This document shows positions 1-6,098 of a stretch of DNA of 9,192 bases, one piece after another. A model generated the notes under the pieces. The model saw nothing but the letters and a program-made list of their open reading frames with translations, was not told where the DNA came from and did not search any database. This DNA comes from JAPEKQ01 sp964487295. GTDB taxonomy: Bacteria; Joyebacterota; Joyebacteria; Joyebacterales; Joyebacteraceae. The DNA lies in assembly GCA_964487295.1 (NCBI GenBank), contig CAZAQL010000104.1:1-9192 (forward strand), in the 5' to 3' direction. Position numbers and translations under genes: made by a program. Within the stretch, counting starts at the first letter, position 1; each line of letters starts with the position of its first letter.

Positions 1-1091
1 GCCAGCGGCGCGATGCCCTCCTCCGTCTCGTACGTCACGATACCCGTGTAGTCGAGCGTCTGGGGGAAGAGCGGATACGAGTCAGTCCCGTCGAAGACGA
101 TCTCGGCGAGGACGGGGCAGTGACCGTCCGCGTCCTCGTAGTCGATGAACGCACGCGCCGTCGGGCCGCTGCCGATGAGTTCGTGGTTCGCAAGCGTGGG
201 AGTCGTGTTCGGCCCCGGTGTGATGAGCAGCTCGCGGAGGGAGGCCACGGCTCCGTCCGCGCGGTCGGCCTCCTGCGTCCCGCCGAACAGCGTGATGCGC
301 TGCGTGAGCGCGACGACGCCGATGGCGGGGTCCGCGGCGTCGAACCAGCTCTGGAAGTAGGGGTCGCTCGTCAGGTCGGCGAGCTGGCACGTCAGCATCA
401 GGGTGTTCGTGCCGGGATACTCCTGCACGGTGATTTCCCCGAGCTTCTCGAGGTCGTCGAGGCCCGTCCCCATGATCTTGTAGAGCCCCGGTGTGATGAT
501 GCCGGGCGAGTCATACGTGTAGATCAGGCCGAAGACGGTGTCGGGGTCGGCCTGCGCGGGGTCGGCGATGCCGAAGACGTACCCGAAGAACCCCAGCCCC
601 AGCGATACGGGAAAGCCACCGCCCGCGTTCGTGAGGGACGCGAAGATCTCGCTCCCCGAGAAGCTCATGTGGTAGTCGACGAGGTCGAGGTTCACGTATC
701 CCTGGCTCTCGTCGCCGAGCGGGTCGGTCGACACGCGCGTGAAGTCGTCCGGCGACGGTGTGACGCCATCGGCGATGCGGACCGGCATCAGGTTGATGCT
801 GCCGTTCTCGATGAGCCGGAAGCCGTAGTAGGAGGGCGCCCCGATCGGGCCGGGCACGGTGGCCTCGAGTGTCGACGGCCCGTCAACGACGCTCGACATC
901 GAGACCTCCTCGACGACAGATCCCGGATAGAGGGTGTAGTTCTCGACCCCGACGCCTGTGGGATTCTCCACTCGGACGGTCACGGAATCGTCGGGGAGGA
1001 GAGCGCTGTGCCGGATGTCGTTCCAGTAGTCGAACGCGCCGGCCTGCGAGACGAGAAGCGCGATGAACGCCAACGTCAGGATGCGGAGCAT
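1..1091 (-). CDS. Large secreted protein with Ig-like segment (C-terminus outside window)
   Basis: An open minus-strand frame runs from an ATG at 1091 to base 1 without a stop (363 codons visible), so the C-terminus is missing. The start is preceded by a strong AGGAGG about 5 nt upstream that overlaps the stop region of the upstream barrel gene. The N-terminus (MLRILTLAFIALLVSQAGA) is a Sec signal peptide, so the product is exported. The mature part is Asp/Gly/Thr-rich with few Lys, as in beta-rich extracellular proteins. Near the visible end, about residues 318-345, is a YEDADG...VFDGTDSYPL stretch resembling the Y-x-D-x-D-G...DG..Y pattern of bacterial Ig-like domains. The family is not recognised. 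It lies 10 nt downstream of the barrel gene, so the two are probably co-transcribed. A surface or secreted role is inference. Confidence 0.85.
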   Translation of the reverse strand, partial: MLRILTLAFIALLVSQAGAFDYWNDIRHSALLPDDSVTVRVENPTGVGVENYTLYPGSVVEEVSMSSVVDGPSTLEATVPGPIGAPSYYGFRLIENGSINLMPVRIADGVTPSPDDFTRVSTDPLGDESQGYVNLDLVDYHMSFSGSEIFASLTNAGGGFPVSLGLGFFGYVFGIADPAQADPDTVFGLIYTYDSPGIITPGLYKIMGTGLDDLEKLGEITVQEYPGTNTLMLTCQLADLTSDPYFQSWFDAADPAIGVVALTQRITLFGGTQEADRADGAVASLRELLITPGPNTTPTLANHELIGSGPTARAFIDYEDADGHCPVLAEIVFDGTDSYPLFPQTLDYTGIVTYETEEGIAPL

Positions 1092-1101
1092 GGTGTCCCT
1101 C

Positions 1102-1872
1102 CTAGAAGCGAATGCCCATCGTGAGACTGTGCGTCTGGTTCTTGAGCGGCACATACGGGTTCTCGATGAGGATCTCCTCCTCATCACCGAACGGGACGTA
1201 CGCGTAGGTCGGCATCCCCAGCGTGTTCCAGCTCATCGAGAAACGGTACTCCACGAGCAGCGTCCGCTCCGCGACGAGAAACTCGGCCCCGAGTCCGTAG
1301 ACCACCGAGAAGTCGAACATATCCACCTCGGACATGTCATCGCTCGCCGTGATGGGGACCGTGTCGACCCCGTCGGTGACCTCGCCGGTGAGCTCGTAGT
1401 GATCGCTGATCTTGATCGACATTGCCATACCGCCGAGCGTGTAGATGTCCAGGCCCTCGGAGCGATACCAGATGAAGCGGGTCAGCGTCGGGATCTCGAT
1501 GTAGTCCATCTCGTAGGTGACGTCGAGCGTGGTCGGGATCTCGAGTATCTCCACGCCGATACGCTGCGAGGACCCCTTCTGTGTGTAGACGATCTCCTGC
1601 TGGAGTCCGAAGCGGTCCGTAACGGGCCAGTGAACGAAGACGGCCGCCGTCACACCCTCGCGCCATCCGCTCTCAACCTCGTACTCGGACTCGCGTTCCT
1701 CCGTACCGACGTGCTGAGCGAAGTTGACGCCTCCTCTGAGGCCCCAGCTCAGATCTGCGAACCCGCGGTCGCGTTCCGGCGATGCGTGGGCGCCGACGAC
1801 GATCAGGTGCAGTGCGACGAAAACGGCGGCGGTTCGAAGCGCCCCTCCGGCGCGAGGTGAGGTCCCGGGCAT
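1102..1872 (-). CDS. PorT-like outer-membrane beta-barrel protein
   Basis: A protein of 256 aa from an ATG at 1872. A GGAG lies 5 nt upstream, and a signal peptide (ALRTAAVFVALHLIVVGAHA) follows. An in-frame ATG pair at 1935 would add 21 residues, but it lacks a ribosome site and sits inside a plausible TATGAT -10 box, so I reject it. The mature chain begins with LSWGLRGGVNFAQHVG and contains FGLQQEIVYTQKGS, a YIEIPTLTRF strand and an EYRFSMSWNTLG strand, and ends in LTMGIRF with a terminal Phe. This is the layout of the outer-membrane beta-barrel family typified by PorT (OMP_b-brl_2), mostly known from FCB-group bacteria: alternating amphipathic strands and a C-terminal aromatic residue for BAM insertion. 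The family call is by pattern; no ligand or partner can be read. It is probably co-expressed with the secreted protein downstream. Confidence 0.82.
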   Translation of the reverse strand: MPGTSPRAGGALRTAAVFVALHLIVVGAHASPERDRGFADLSWGLRGGVNFAQHVGTEERESEYEVESGWREGVTAAVFVHWPVTDRFGLQQEIVYTQKGSSQRIGVEILEIPTTLDVTYEMDYIEIPTLTRFIWYRSEGLDIYTLGGMAMSIKISDHYELTGEVTDGVDTVPITASDDMSEVDMFDFSVVYGLGAEFLVAERTLLVEYRFSMSWNTLGMPTYAYVPFGDEEEILIENPYVPLKNQTHSLTMGIRF

Positions 1873-1930
1873 GACAGCTCCATGTGTGTCGGGTCGGTGC
1901 GGCGCTCCGGCAGAGCAGGTCAACACAGCC

Positions 1931-1936
1931 ATCATA
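1931..1936 (-). promoter_or_regulatory. Possible -10 box for the barrel gene
   Basis: TATGAT reads on the minus strand about 59 nt upstream of the chosen ATG at 1872. No convincing -35 hexamer lies 16-18 nt further upstream, so this is a weak call. Its main value is that the longer alternative start at 1935 overlaps it. Confidence 0.3.
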
Positions 1937-2056
1937 GATGATTTCGAGCCATGGATGCGAGTCCACTCTGCCCGGGGCGCCGCCCGAGCTCATGTACCAG
2001 GGTCGGAGTGGCGGACTCGCTTCGCGCGCAACCCCGCCGCGTCTTGCTTCGATGCA

Positions 2057-2084
2057 CAGAGCCCCGCCGGGTAGCGGGGCTCTG
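2057..2084 (-). terminator. Strong GC hairpin after the small secreted-protein gene
   Basis: A perfect 10-bp stem (CAGAGCCCCG at 2057-2066 with CGGGGCTCTG at 2075-2084) closes an 8-nt loop. It lies about 50 nt after the stop of the minus-strand gene ending at 2133 and before the promoter region of the next minus gene. No T-tract follows on either strand, so it is not a textbook intrinsic terminator. It may be a U-tract-less terminator or a 3' mRNA-stabilising stem. The rest of the 1873-2132 interval shows no gene that I can support. Confidence 0.55.
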
Positions 2085-2132
2085 ACGGTGCTTGCGAACT
2101 GTGACGTGCGGACGAGCTGCCGTTCGATCCGA

Positions 2133-2786
2133 TTATCGGTAGAGGGCCTTGATGGCGCTCCAGCTCGTCGTCTCGACCGGAGCGGCGTTGTCGATCCAGA
2201 TGTACATCCCGAAGTTCCACGTGTGCAGCGTGCCCGGGCAGTCGACGCTGAATGAACCGTTGTAGCTGCCGGTTCCGGCGTAGCCGTCGTAGACGCCCGT
2301 GCCCTCGCGGATGATGACGATGCAGCCGCTGAAGCTGCCCTGACAGAACTCCCCGTCGTCGAGCACACCGTCGTTGTCATCGTCGGTGACCAGCATCTGG
2401 ATCGTGCAGACCCCGGTCATCGTGCCGCCGAACGTGTCGTCGACGATGTCGAGCGCGTTCTGCTCCGGCAGGCCGTGGTTGACGTCGATGTAGCCGATCC
2501 AGTAGCCCGGCGTGCCCGGCGTGTAGTTGTCGGCGAAGAACGTGTCCCAGAAGTACTGCGTGCGGAGGGCGGGCGTGGACGTGTCGGGCCACAGCGCGTC
2601 GGGAACCGTGATCGTCCACGTGCCATCGGTGATGTCGCCGCCCGGGTCCATCGCGCCGGCGAAGGTGGGGGGGCTGTCGGCGATGAAGTCGCCCGTGCCG
2701 ACGCCGAAGAACCAGACGAAGATCTCCTCGGCGGGCGCGGCGGCGGCCAGAAGCACGACCAGTGCAAGCGCTAGCAGCGTACGCAT
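2133..2786 (-). CDS. Small secreted protein with calcium-loop-like motif
   Basis: A protein of 217 aa. The ATG at 2786 follows a GAGGAG Shine-Dalgarno about 9 nt upstream. The N-terminus (MRTLLALALVVLLAAAAPAE) is a signal peptide with a likely cut near residue 19, so the protein is exported. The mature part is acidic and aromatic-rich. Residues 135-146 (DDDNDGVLDDGE) match the D-x-D-N-D-G loop of EF-hand, dockerin or thrombospondin-type-3 calcium sites, present once. Four cysteines (about 127, 148, 155 and 183) flank and follow that loop and could form two disulfides. There is no C-terminal sorting signal or membrane segment. The gene is monocistronic, with its own strong promoter at 2882-2910 and a hairpin downstream, so it is likely well expressed. 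The family is not recognised; calcium binding is inference from one loop. Confidence 0.82.
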   Translation of the reverse strand: MRTLLALALVVLLAAAAPAEEIFVWFFGVGTGDFIADSPPTFAGAMDPGGDITDGTWTITVPDALWPDTSTPALRTQYFWDTFFADNYTPGTPGYWIGYIDVNHGLPEQNALDIVDDTFGGTMTGVCTIQMLVTDDDNDGVLDDGEFCQGSFSGCIVIIREGTGVYDGYAGTGSYNGSFSVDCPGTLHTWNFGMYIWIDNAAPVETTSWSAIKALYR

Positions 2787-2881
2787 TCGCGACTCTCCTC
2801 TCTCGCCCGGTCGGGCGCGTGAGGGTCTCGTGTCGGCAGAACACTATAGCTGACTGGGCTCGCGTCCTCAGCTTCGGTGCC

Positions 2882-2910
2882 AGTATAGGCGCATCGAGTA
2901 GATATGTCAA
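2882..2910 (-). promoter_or_regulatory. Near-consensus sigma-70 promoter (TTGACA-17-TATACT)
   Basis: On the minus strand a perfect TTGACA (2905-2910) is followed by exactly 17 nt and then TATACT (2882-2887). The predicted start of transcription is near 2875, giving a leader of about 88 nt before the ATG at 2786. It is the strongest housekeeping promoter I see in the window. It serves the small secreted protein and is downstream of the ABC operon, so it makes that gene independent of the operon. Confidence 0.8.
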
Positions 2911-2954
2911 GCACAACCGGGGGCCAGCGTGGCGCGCGGAAGGGACGAGCGCAC

Positions 2955-2974
2955 GGCCCGGGAGCGGCCGGGCC
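2955..2974 (-). terminator. Possible terminator hairpin of the metal-responsive ABC operon
   Basis: GGCCCGG (2955-2961) pairs with CCGGGCC (2968-2974) around a 6-nt loop, an all-GC 7-bp stem about 65 nt after the ATPase stop. Minus-strand sequence past it is only mildly pyrimidine-rich (GTCCCTTCC). A weaker 6-bp stem (AGACGC 3016-3021 with GCGTCT 3036-3041) enclosing a run of eight G overlaps the ATPase stop. Either could end the operon. The 2787-3039 interval otherwise holds only the promoter at 2882-2910. Confidence 0.35.
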
Positions 2975-3039
2975 AGGGCGTCGGAGGCGGGCCTCGGGTG
3001 CCCATGTGAGCGGCCAGACGCTCGGGACGGGGGGGGCGT

Positions 3040-3765
3040 CTACACGACGACGCGGCCGTCGCAGAGGTGGATGGACCGGTCGGCGGACGAGCCGAGCGCT
3101 TCGTCGTGCGTCGTCGCGACCACCGTGAGGCCGTCGCGCTCGTTGAGCTCGCGAAGCAGGTCGAACACCTCGCGCGAGTTCCGCGAGTCGAGGTTGCCCG
3201 TCGGTTCGTCCGCGAGGAGCAGATCGGTGGACATGGCCAGCGCCCGGGCGATCGAGACGCGCTGGCGCTCGCCGCCCGAAAGCTCCTTCGGCAGGTGTCG
3301 GGCGCGCCGCTCAAGCCCGACGCGCGCCAGGTGCGCCATCACCGCGTCGGCCGCGAGGGGACGGCGAGCGTACGAGGATGGGAGCATGACGTTCTCGAAC
3401 GCGGTGAGCTCGGGGAGGAGCAGGAAGTCCTGGAAGACGAACCCGATCCTCCCGCGCCGGAGGGCGACGAGGTCACGCTCCGCGGCCCTGGAGATGTCCT
3501 GTCCGAGCACGATGAGCGAGCCGTCCGTGACCGTCTCCAGCCCTCCCAGCATGTCGAGGAGCGTCGTCTTGCCGGAACCCGAGGGTCCGAGCACGGTGAC
3601 GAACTCACCCCTGCCGACCTCAAGGTCCACGCCGTCGACGGCGTGGATCTCCTCGGCGGGCAGGTGGAAGGTCTTCCTGAGACCCCGCGCCAGGACCGCC
3701 GGCGCGCGGCCGTCCCCGCTCATGCCGCTCGTGCCCATGTGTCGACCGATGTTGCCGTTCATCAT
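3040..3765 (-). CDS. ABC transporter ATP-binding protein (LolD/MacB type)
   Basis: A protein of 241 aa that powers the adjacent FtsX-like permease by ATP hydrolysis on the cytoplasmic face. All nucleotide-binding motifs are present. Walker A is GPSGSGKTT (60-68). The Q-loop Gln is at about 112 in VFQDFLLLPELTAFENV. The signature LSGGERQ is at 162-168. Walker B is LLLADEP with Asp186-Glu187, followed by TGNLDS. The switch His is at about 220 in TTHDE. ADEPTGNLDS and the 'ENV.LP' region are typical of the LolD/MacB/FtsE group. The start overlaps the permease stop as TGATG; a second ATG follows at 3762, with GGAGAG just upstream. A longer frame to 3831 lies inside the permease gene and is rejected. 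It is the last gene of the operon, so its dose depends on translational coupling to the permease. Confidence 0.95.
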   Translation of the reverse strand: MMNGNIGRHMGTSGMSGDGRAPAVLARGLRKTFHLPAEEIHAVDGVDLEVGRGEFVTVLGPSGSGKTTLLDMLGGLETVTDGSLIVLGQDISRAAERDLVALRRGRIGFVFQDFLLLPELTAFENVMLPSSYARRPLAADAVMAHLARVGLERRARHLPKELSGGERQRVSIARALAMSTDLLLADEPTGNLDSRNSREVFDLLRELNERDGLTVVATTHDEALGSSADRSIHLCDGRVVV

Positions 3766-4931
3766 CACTCTCCACTTCGGATGGCCTCGACCGGTTTCAT
3801 CGACGCGGCCCGGGCGGCCGGGTACAGGCATGCCACGAGACCGGTCGCCACGGCGCCCGCCAGTGCAATCGCGATGAGGGGAAGCGACACGGAGATGAGC
3901 TTCCCGCTCGGCGCGTAGGGGAGGATGCTCCTGACGACCCGCTCGGCGACGCCGGCGCCCACGAACGCCAGCACGGCTCCGGCGAGCCCTCCCAGGAGGC
4001 AGACCAGCGTCGTCTCCGCCCAGACAGCCCGGAAGACGTCGGACCGTGAAGCCCCCATGGCCTTCATGACGCCGATCTGCTTCGTGCGTTCGAAGACCGA
4101 CACGAGGATGGTGTTCATCACACCGATGACCGCGACGACGATGGCGATCGCGGCGATCGAGCTCGCCAGGACACGAGCCGAGGCGATGAGATTGAGGATG
4201 GTGCCCTTGACCTGGGCCATGCTGACGACCTGAATCCCCGGCTCCTCGTAGAGGTCCTCCTCGAACTGCGGGAGCTCGGCGATGTCGTTCAGGCGGATTC
4301 CGATCCCGCTGATCTTGTCCGGCAGGTCGAACGTCCGCTGAGCCGTCCTGAGAGGAAGGAACACCGCGCCGTCGTCCTGCGTACCCGTGCGCCCGAAGAC
4401 GCCGACCACGGTCAGCACCTTGTCGGCCCCGGGCACGAACACGCGGTCGCCGACCGCGCGCTGCTCAAGTTCGGCGGCCTCGTACCCGAGGATGGCCTCG
4501 TCCGCGTCCTCGGATGAGAACCAGCCGCCGGAGTGGTAGCTCAGCCACGGCTTGATCTCCGGGTAGGCGTCCGAGATGCCGATGTACATCGCCACGCTCC
4601 CGTCGTCGAACGTCGTGGTGACGAGCTGCGGAGCGATCTGACGTATGCGCGGGTCGGCCGTGATGCGGTCGTAGATGTCCTGGTCCATGTATCTGAGCCC
4701 CCCGCCTCCCTTGAGCATGAGGGTCGCGGCCTCGTAGGGACAGCCCTTCGCCGTCACAAGGACCTGGTATCCCATGCGGTCGATGTCGGTCCTGAGGGCC
4801 TCCTGGTAGCCGGCGTCGAACGCCAGCAGGCTGACCAGGACCGCCACCGCGATGCCGACGCCGCCGATCGTGAGCGCCGATCTGATCCTCCGGCGCCAGA
4901 GCACGCGTAGAGCGAGCCGGAAGACGCTAAT
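3765..4931 (-). CDS. MacB/FtsX-like ABC transporter permease (apparent ATT start)
   Basis: The product is an inner-membrane permease of 388 aa if read from ATT at 4931. The FtsX/MacB layout is complete. TM1 is at about 19-38 (ALTIGGVGIAVAVLVSLLAF). A periplasmic MacB_PCD-like domain spans about 40-250. Three C-terminal helices lie near 254-280, 303-327 and 345-372. The cytoplasmic loop ERTKQIGVMKAMGAS (281-295) is the usual ATPase-coupling loop, and the C-terminus PAARAASMKPVEAIR is diagnostic. It probably works as a homodimer with the ATPase encoded next, moving or extracting a substrate at the periplasmic face (mechanotransmission, as in MacB/LolCDE). The first in-frame GTG is at 4904, but the family N-terminus (VFRLALRVLWRRR) extends upstream of it. 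GGAG lies 5 nt before ATT-AGC at 4931. The ATT is probably a changed ATG (see findings). Confidence 0.9.
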   Translation of the reverse strand: MSVFRLALRVLWRRRIRSALTIGGVGIAVAVLVSLLAFDAGYQEALRTDIDRMGYQVLVTAKGCPYEAATLMLKGGGGLRYMDQDIYDRITADPRIRQIAPQLVTTTFDDGSVAMYIGISDAYPEIKPWLSYHSGGWFSSEDADEAILGYEAAELEQRAVGDRVFVPGADKVLTVVGVFGRTGTQDDGAVFLPLRTAQRTFDLPDKISGIGIRLNDIAELPQFEEDLYEEPGIQVVSMAQVKGTILNLIASARVLASSIAAIAIVVAVIGVMNTILVSVFERTKQIGVMKAMGASRSDVFRAVWAETTLVCLLGGLAGAVLAFVGAGVAERVVRSILPYAPSGKLISVSLPLIAIALAGAVATGLVACLYPAARAASMKPVEAIRSGE

Positions 4932-5302
4932 CGGAACTCCACCCCCCGCCCGATGAGCGACGGGACGCCGTCGCGCAGTCGGATGCTACCCTCCACGGCG
5001 ACCGCGTCGCCGACGCGCTGAGGGATGGCGATGCCGTGCGGCGCGAGGTCCACCCGGATGACGGCGCCTTCGTCCTCGAGGTCGAACCAGCAGCCCGACG
5101 GGCACTCGGTGCGAATGACGCCCTCGAGTCTGACATCGGAGCCGTCGTGGGACTCCGGCGAGTCGAGCAGCGCGGCGACCCGGGTGGGCTCCGTCGTGGT
5201 GAGAGACTCGCCGTAGCGCTCGGCCTCTCCTCCGCAGCCGGCGAGAAGGCCGGAAGCCGCAAGGGCGATCGCTGCGAGCGTGATGATGCGAATCGTGCTC
5301 AT
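4754..5302 (-). CDS. Small lipoprotein with CPxGCW motif (DUF4920/OB-fold-like), stop apparently lost
   Basis: The ATG at 5302 has an excellent AAGGAGG 6 nt upstream and overlaps the FMN-protein stop as ATGA. The N-terminus ends in a lipobox (LLAGC, Cys23), so the mature protein is lipid-anchored facing the periplasm. Residues about 50-124 are a compact beta-rich domain with strands VRLEGVIR, CWFDLED, AVIRVDL and GDAVAVEGSIR. It contains E-C67-P-S-G-C71-W, which resembles the CxxxGCW motif of DUF4920-type OB-fold proteins; the CxxxC could bind a thiophilic metal such as Cu(I). As written, the frame runs on to 4754 (182 aa), but residues after 124 are low-complexity Arg/Ser sequence out of frame with the permease gene and are not a plausible domain. 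Codon 125 is TTA, one base from TGA. I think the natural protein is 124 aa ending VEFR. Confidence 0.8.
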   Translation of the reverse strand: MSTIRIITLAAIALAASGLLAGCGGEAERYGESLTTTEPTRVAALLDSPESHDGSDVRLEGVIRTECPSGCWFDLEDEGAVIRVDLAPHGIAIPQRVGDAVAVEGSIRLRDGVPSLIGRGVEFRLASSGSLYACSGAGGSDRRSRSAASASRWRSWSACWRSTPATRRPSGPTSTAWDTRSL

Positions 5303-6097
5303 CGTGCGCCTCCTTCGTTCGTGTCAGCGTATCCGGCGTCAATCGCGAAGAACTCGTGGAGCAGGAGCATGTTCTTGGTGATGCCGCGGACCGTCGCGTC
5401 GAAGTCGTCCTCGCTGTTCTCGCTCGGGTCGCTCACAGGCGGCGGTCCGGTCGCGTCCCGTGCCACAGCCGACGCGCCTCGGCCGTCGAGCGACCGGTCC
5501 GTCCCCGCGGTCCCGCCGACCACCGTGGCGCCCGCCGTTGCGCCGCGCGCTCTCAGGGCGAGCAGGTCCTCGAGTGTGAGCCCGACGAACTGGGACGTGA
5601 AGGACTCGTCTCGGAATCGCGCCGCCTCGGGCGAGGAGAGCTTCTGGTAGTAGAACCCGACGATCGTGCCGCCCGGATCGGTGGCGAGGATGAGCTGCAT
5701 GCCGCCGTACATGCCCTTCTGGTTGACTCCGTGAATGCGCCCGATCGTCTCGGTGCCACGCAGCACCGNNNNNNNNNNAGGCGTAGTCGTCGTCCAGCGA
5801 TTCGAACACTGCGTCCAGCGAATCGCGGAGTGCGGCCTCGACGCGCCCGGCCAGCTCCTCGCCGCTGCGATCGGCGATGCTGATGAACTCGGTGCGGTAC
5901 GAGGTGGCCTCGGGGAAGAGCCGCATCACGTCGCGATCGGGGTCGTTGAGCGAGCAACCGACCGCGGCAGCTGCGACGCCGGCGAGCGCGACACACGCCG
6001 CCAGAGCGAGAGCGGGGGCGAGGCCGGGCGGGTGTCCGCCACGCGACAGGGTTCCCGCACGGTCAGCACCTCGGTTGGTCCTCCCGTGTTCCGACAT
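5299..6097 (-). CDS. FMN-binding-domain lipoprotein, interrupted by an assembly gap
   Basis: The ATG at 6097 follows GGAGG by 5 nt and starts 1 nt after the barrel stop. A long Arg-rich n-region and hydrophobic stretch (about 29-46) end in AAVGC (Cys48), a probable lipobox. After LFPEATSY (60-67) and an acidic helix, the frame enters the N run. It resumes in another register with VLRGTETIGRIHGVNQKGM, then YGGMQLILATDPGGTIVGF, E-A-A-R-F and FTSQFVG. This follows the FMN_bind domain (RnfG/NqrC/NosR type): the glycine-rich 'yGG.i.l....dG.I' strand pair, then the 'F..QF.G' helix. The role is probably periplasmic flavin-linked electron transfer. The usual flavinylation motif (S/T-G-A-T) is degenerate: AGAT lies in a low-complexity linker, and RGIT lies before the last helix KNMLLLHEFF. 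The C-terminus EGGAR overlaps the next gene as ATGA. True length is about 265 aa, depending on the gap. Confidence 0.82.
5769..5778. other. Assembly gap (10 N) inside the FMN-binding gene
   Basis: Ten N bases. The two coding halves lie in different minus-strand frames and would join in frame only if the true gap were 9, 12 or another multiple of three. Ten is therefore a placeholder, unless the gene is really frameshifted. Confidence 0.98.
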
Positions 6098-6098
6098 C

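Noticed and set aside
120..1124. Long plus-strand open frame of 334 codons opposite the first gene, and similar frames at 1063-1860 and 2762-3877
   Set aside because: These are antisense shadows in high-GC coding DNA: Arg/Val/Asp-rich, no signal peptide or motif, and opposite minus-strand genes with strong ribosome sites and recognisable features.
3832..4904. GTG at 4904 as the natural start of the ABC permease
   Set aside because: It would cut off the conserved VFRLALR segment before the first membrane helix and has no Shine-Dalgarno at proper spacing; the ATT at 4931 has GGAG 5 nt upstream.
4754..4927. C-terminal extension (about residues 125-182) of the small lipoprotein as a real domain
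   Set aside because: It is an out-of-frame read of the permease N-terminus, Arg/Ser-rich without structure, and arises only because codon 125 is TTA instead of TGA.
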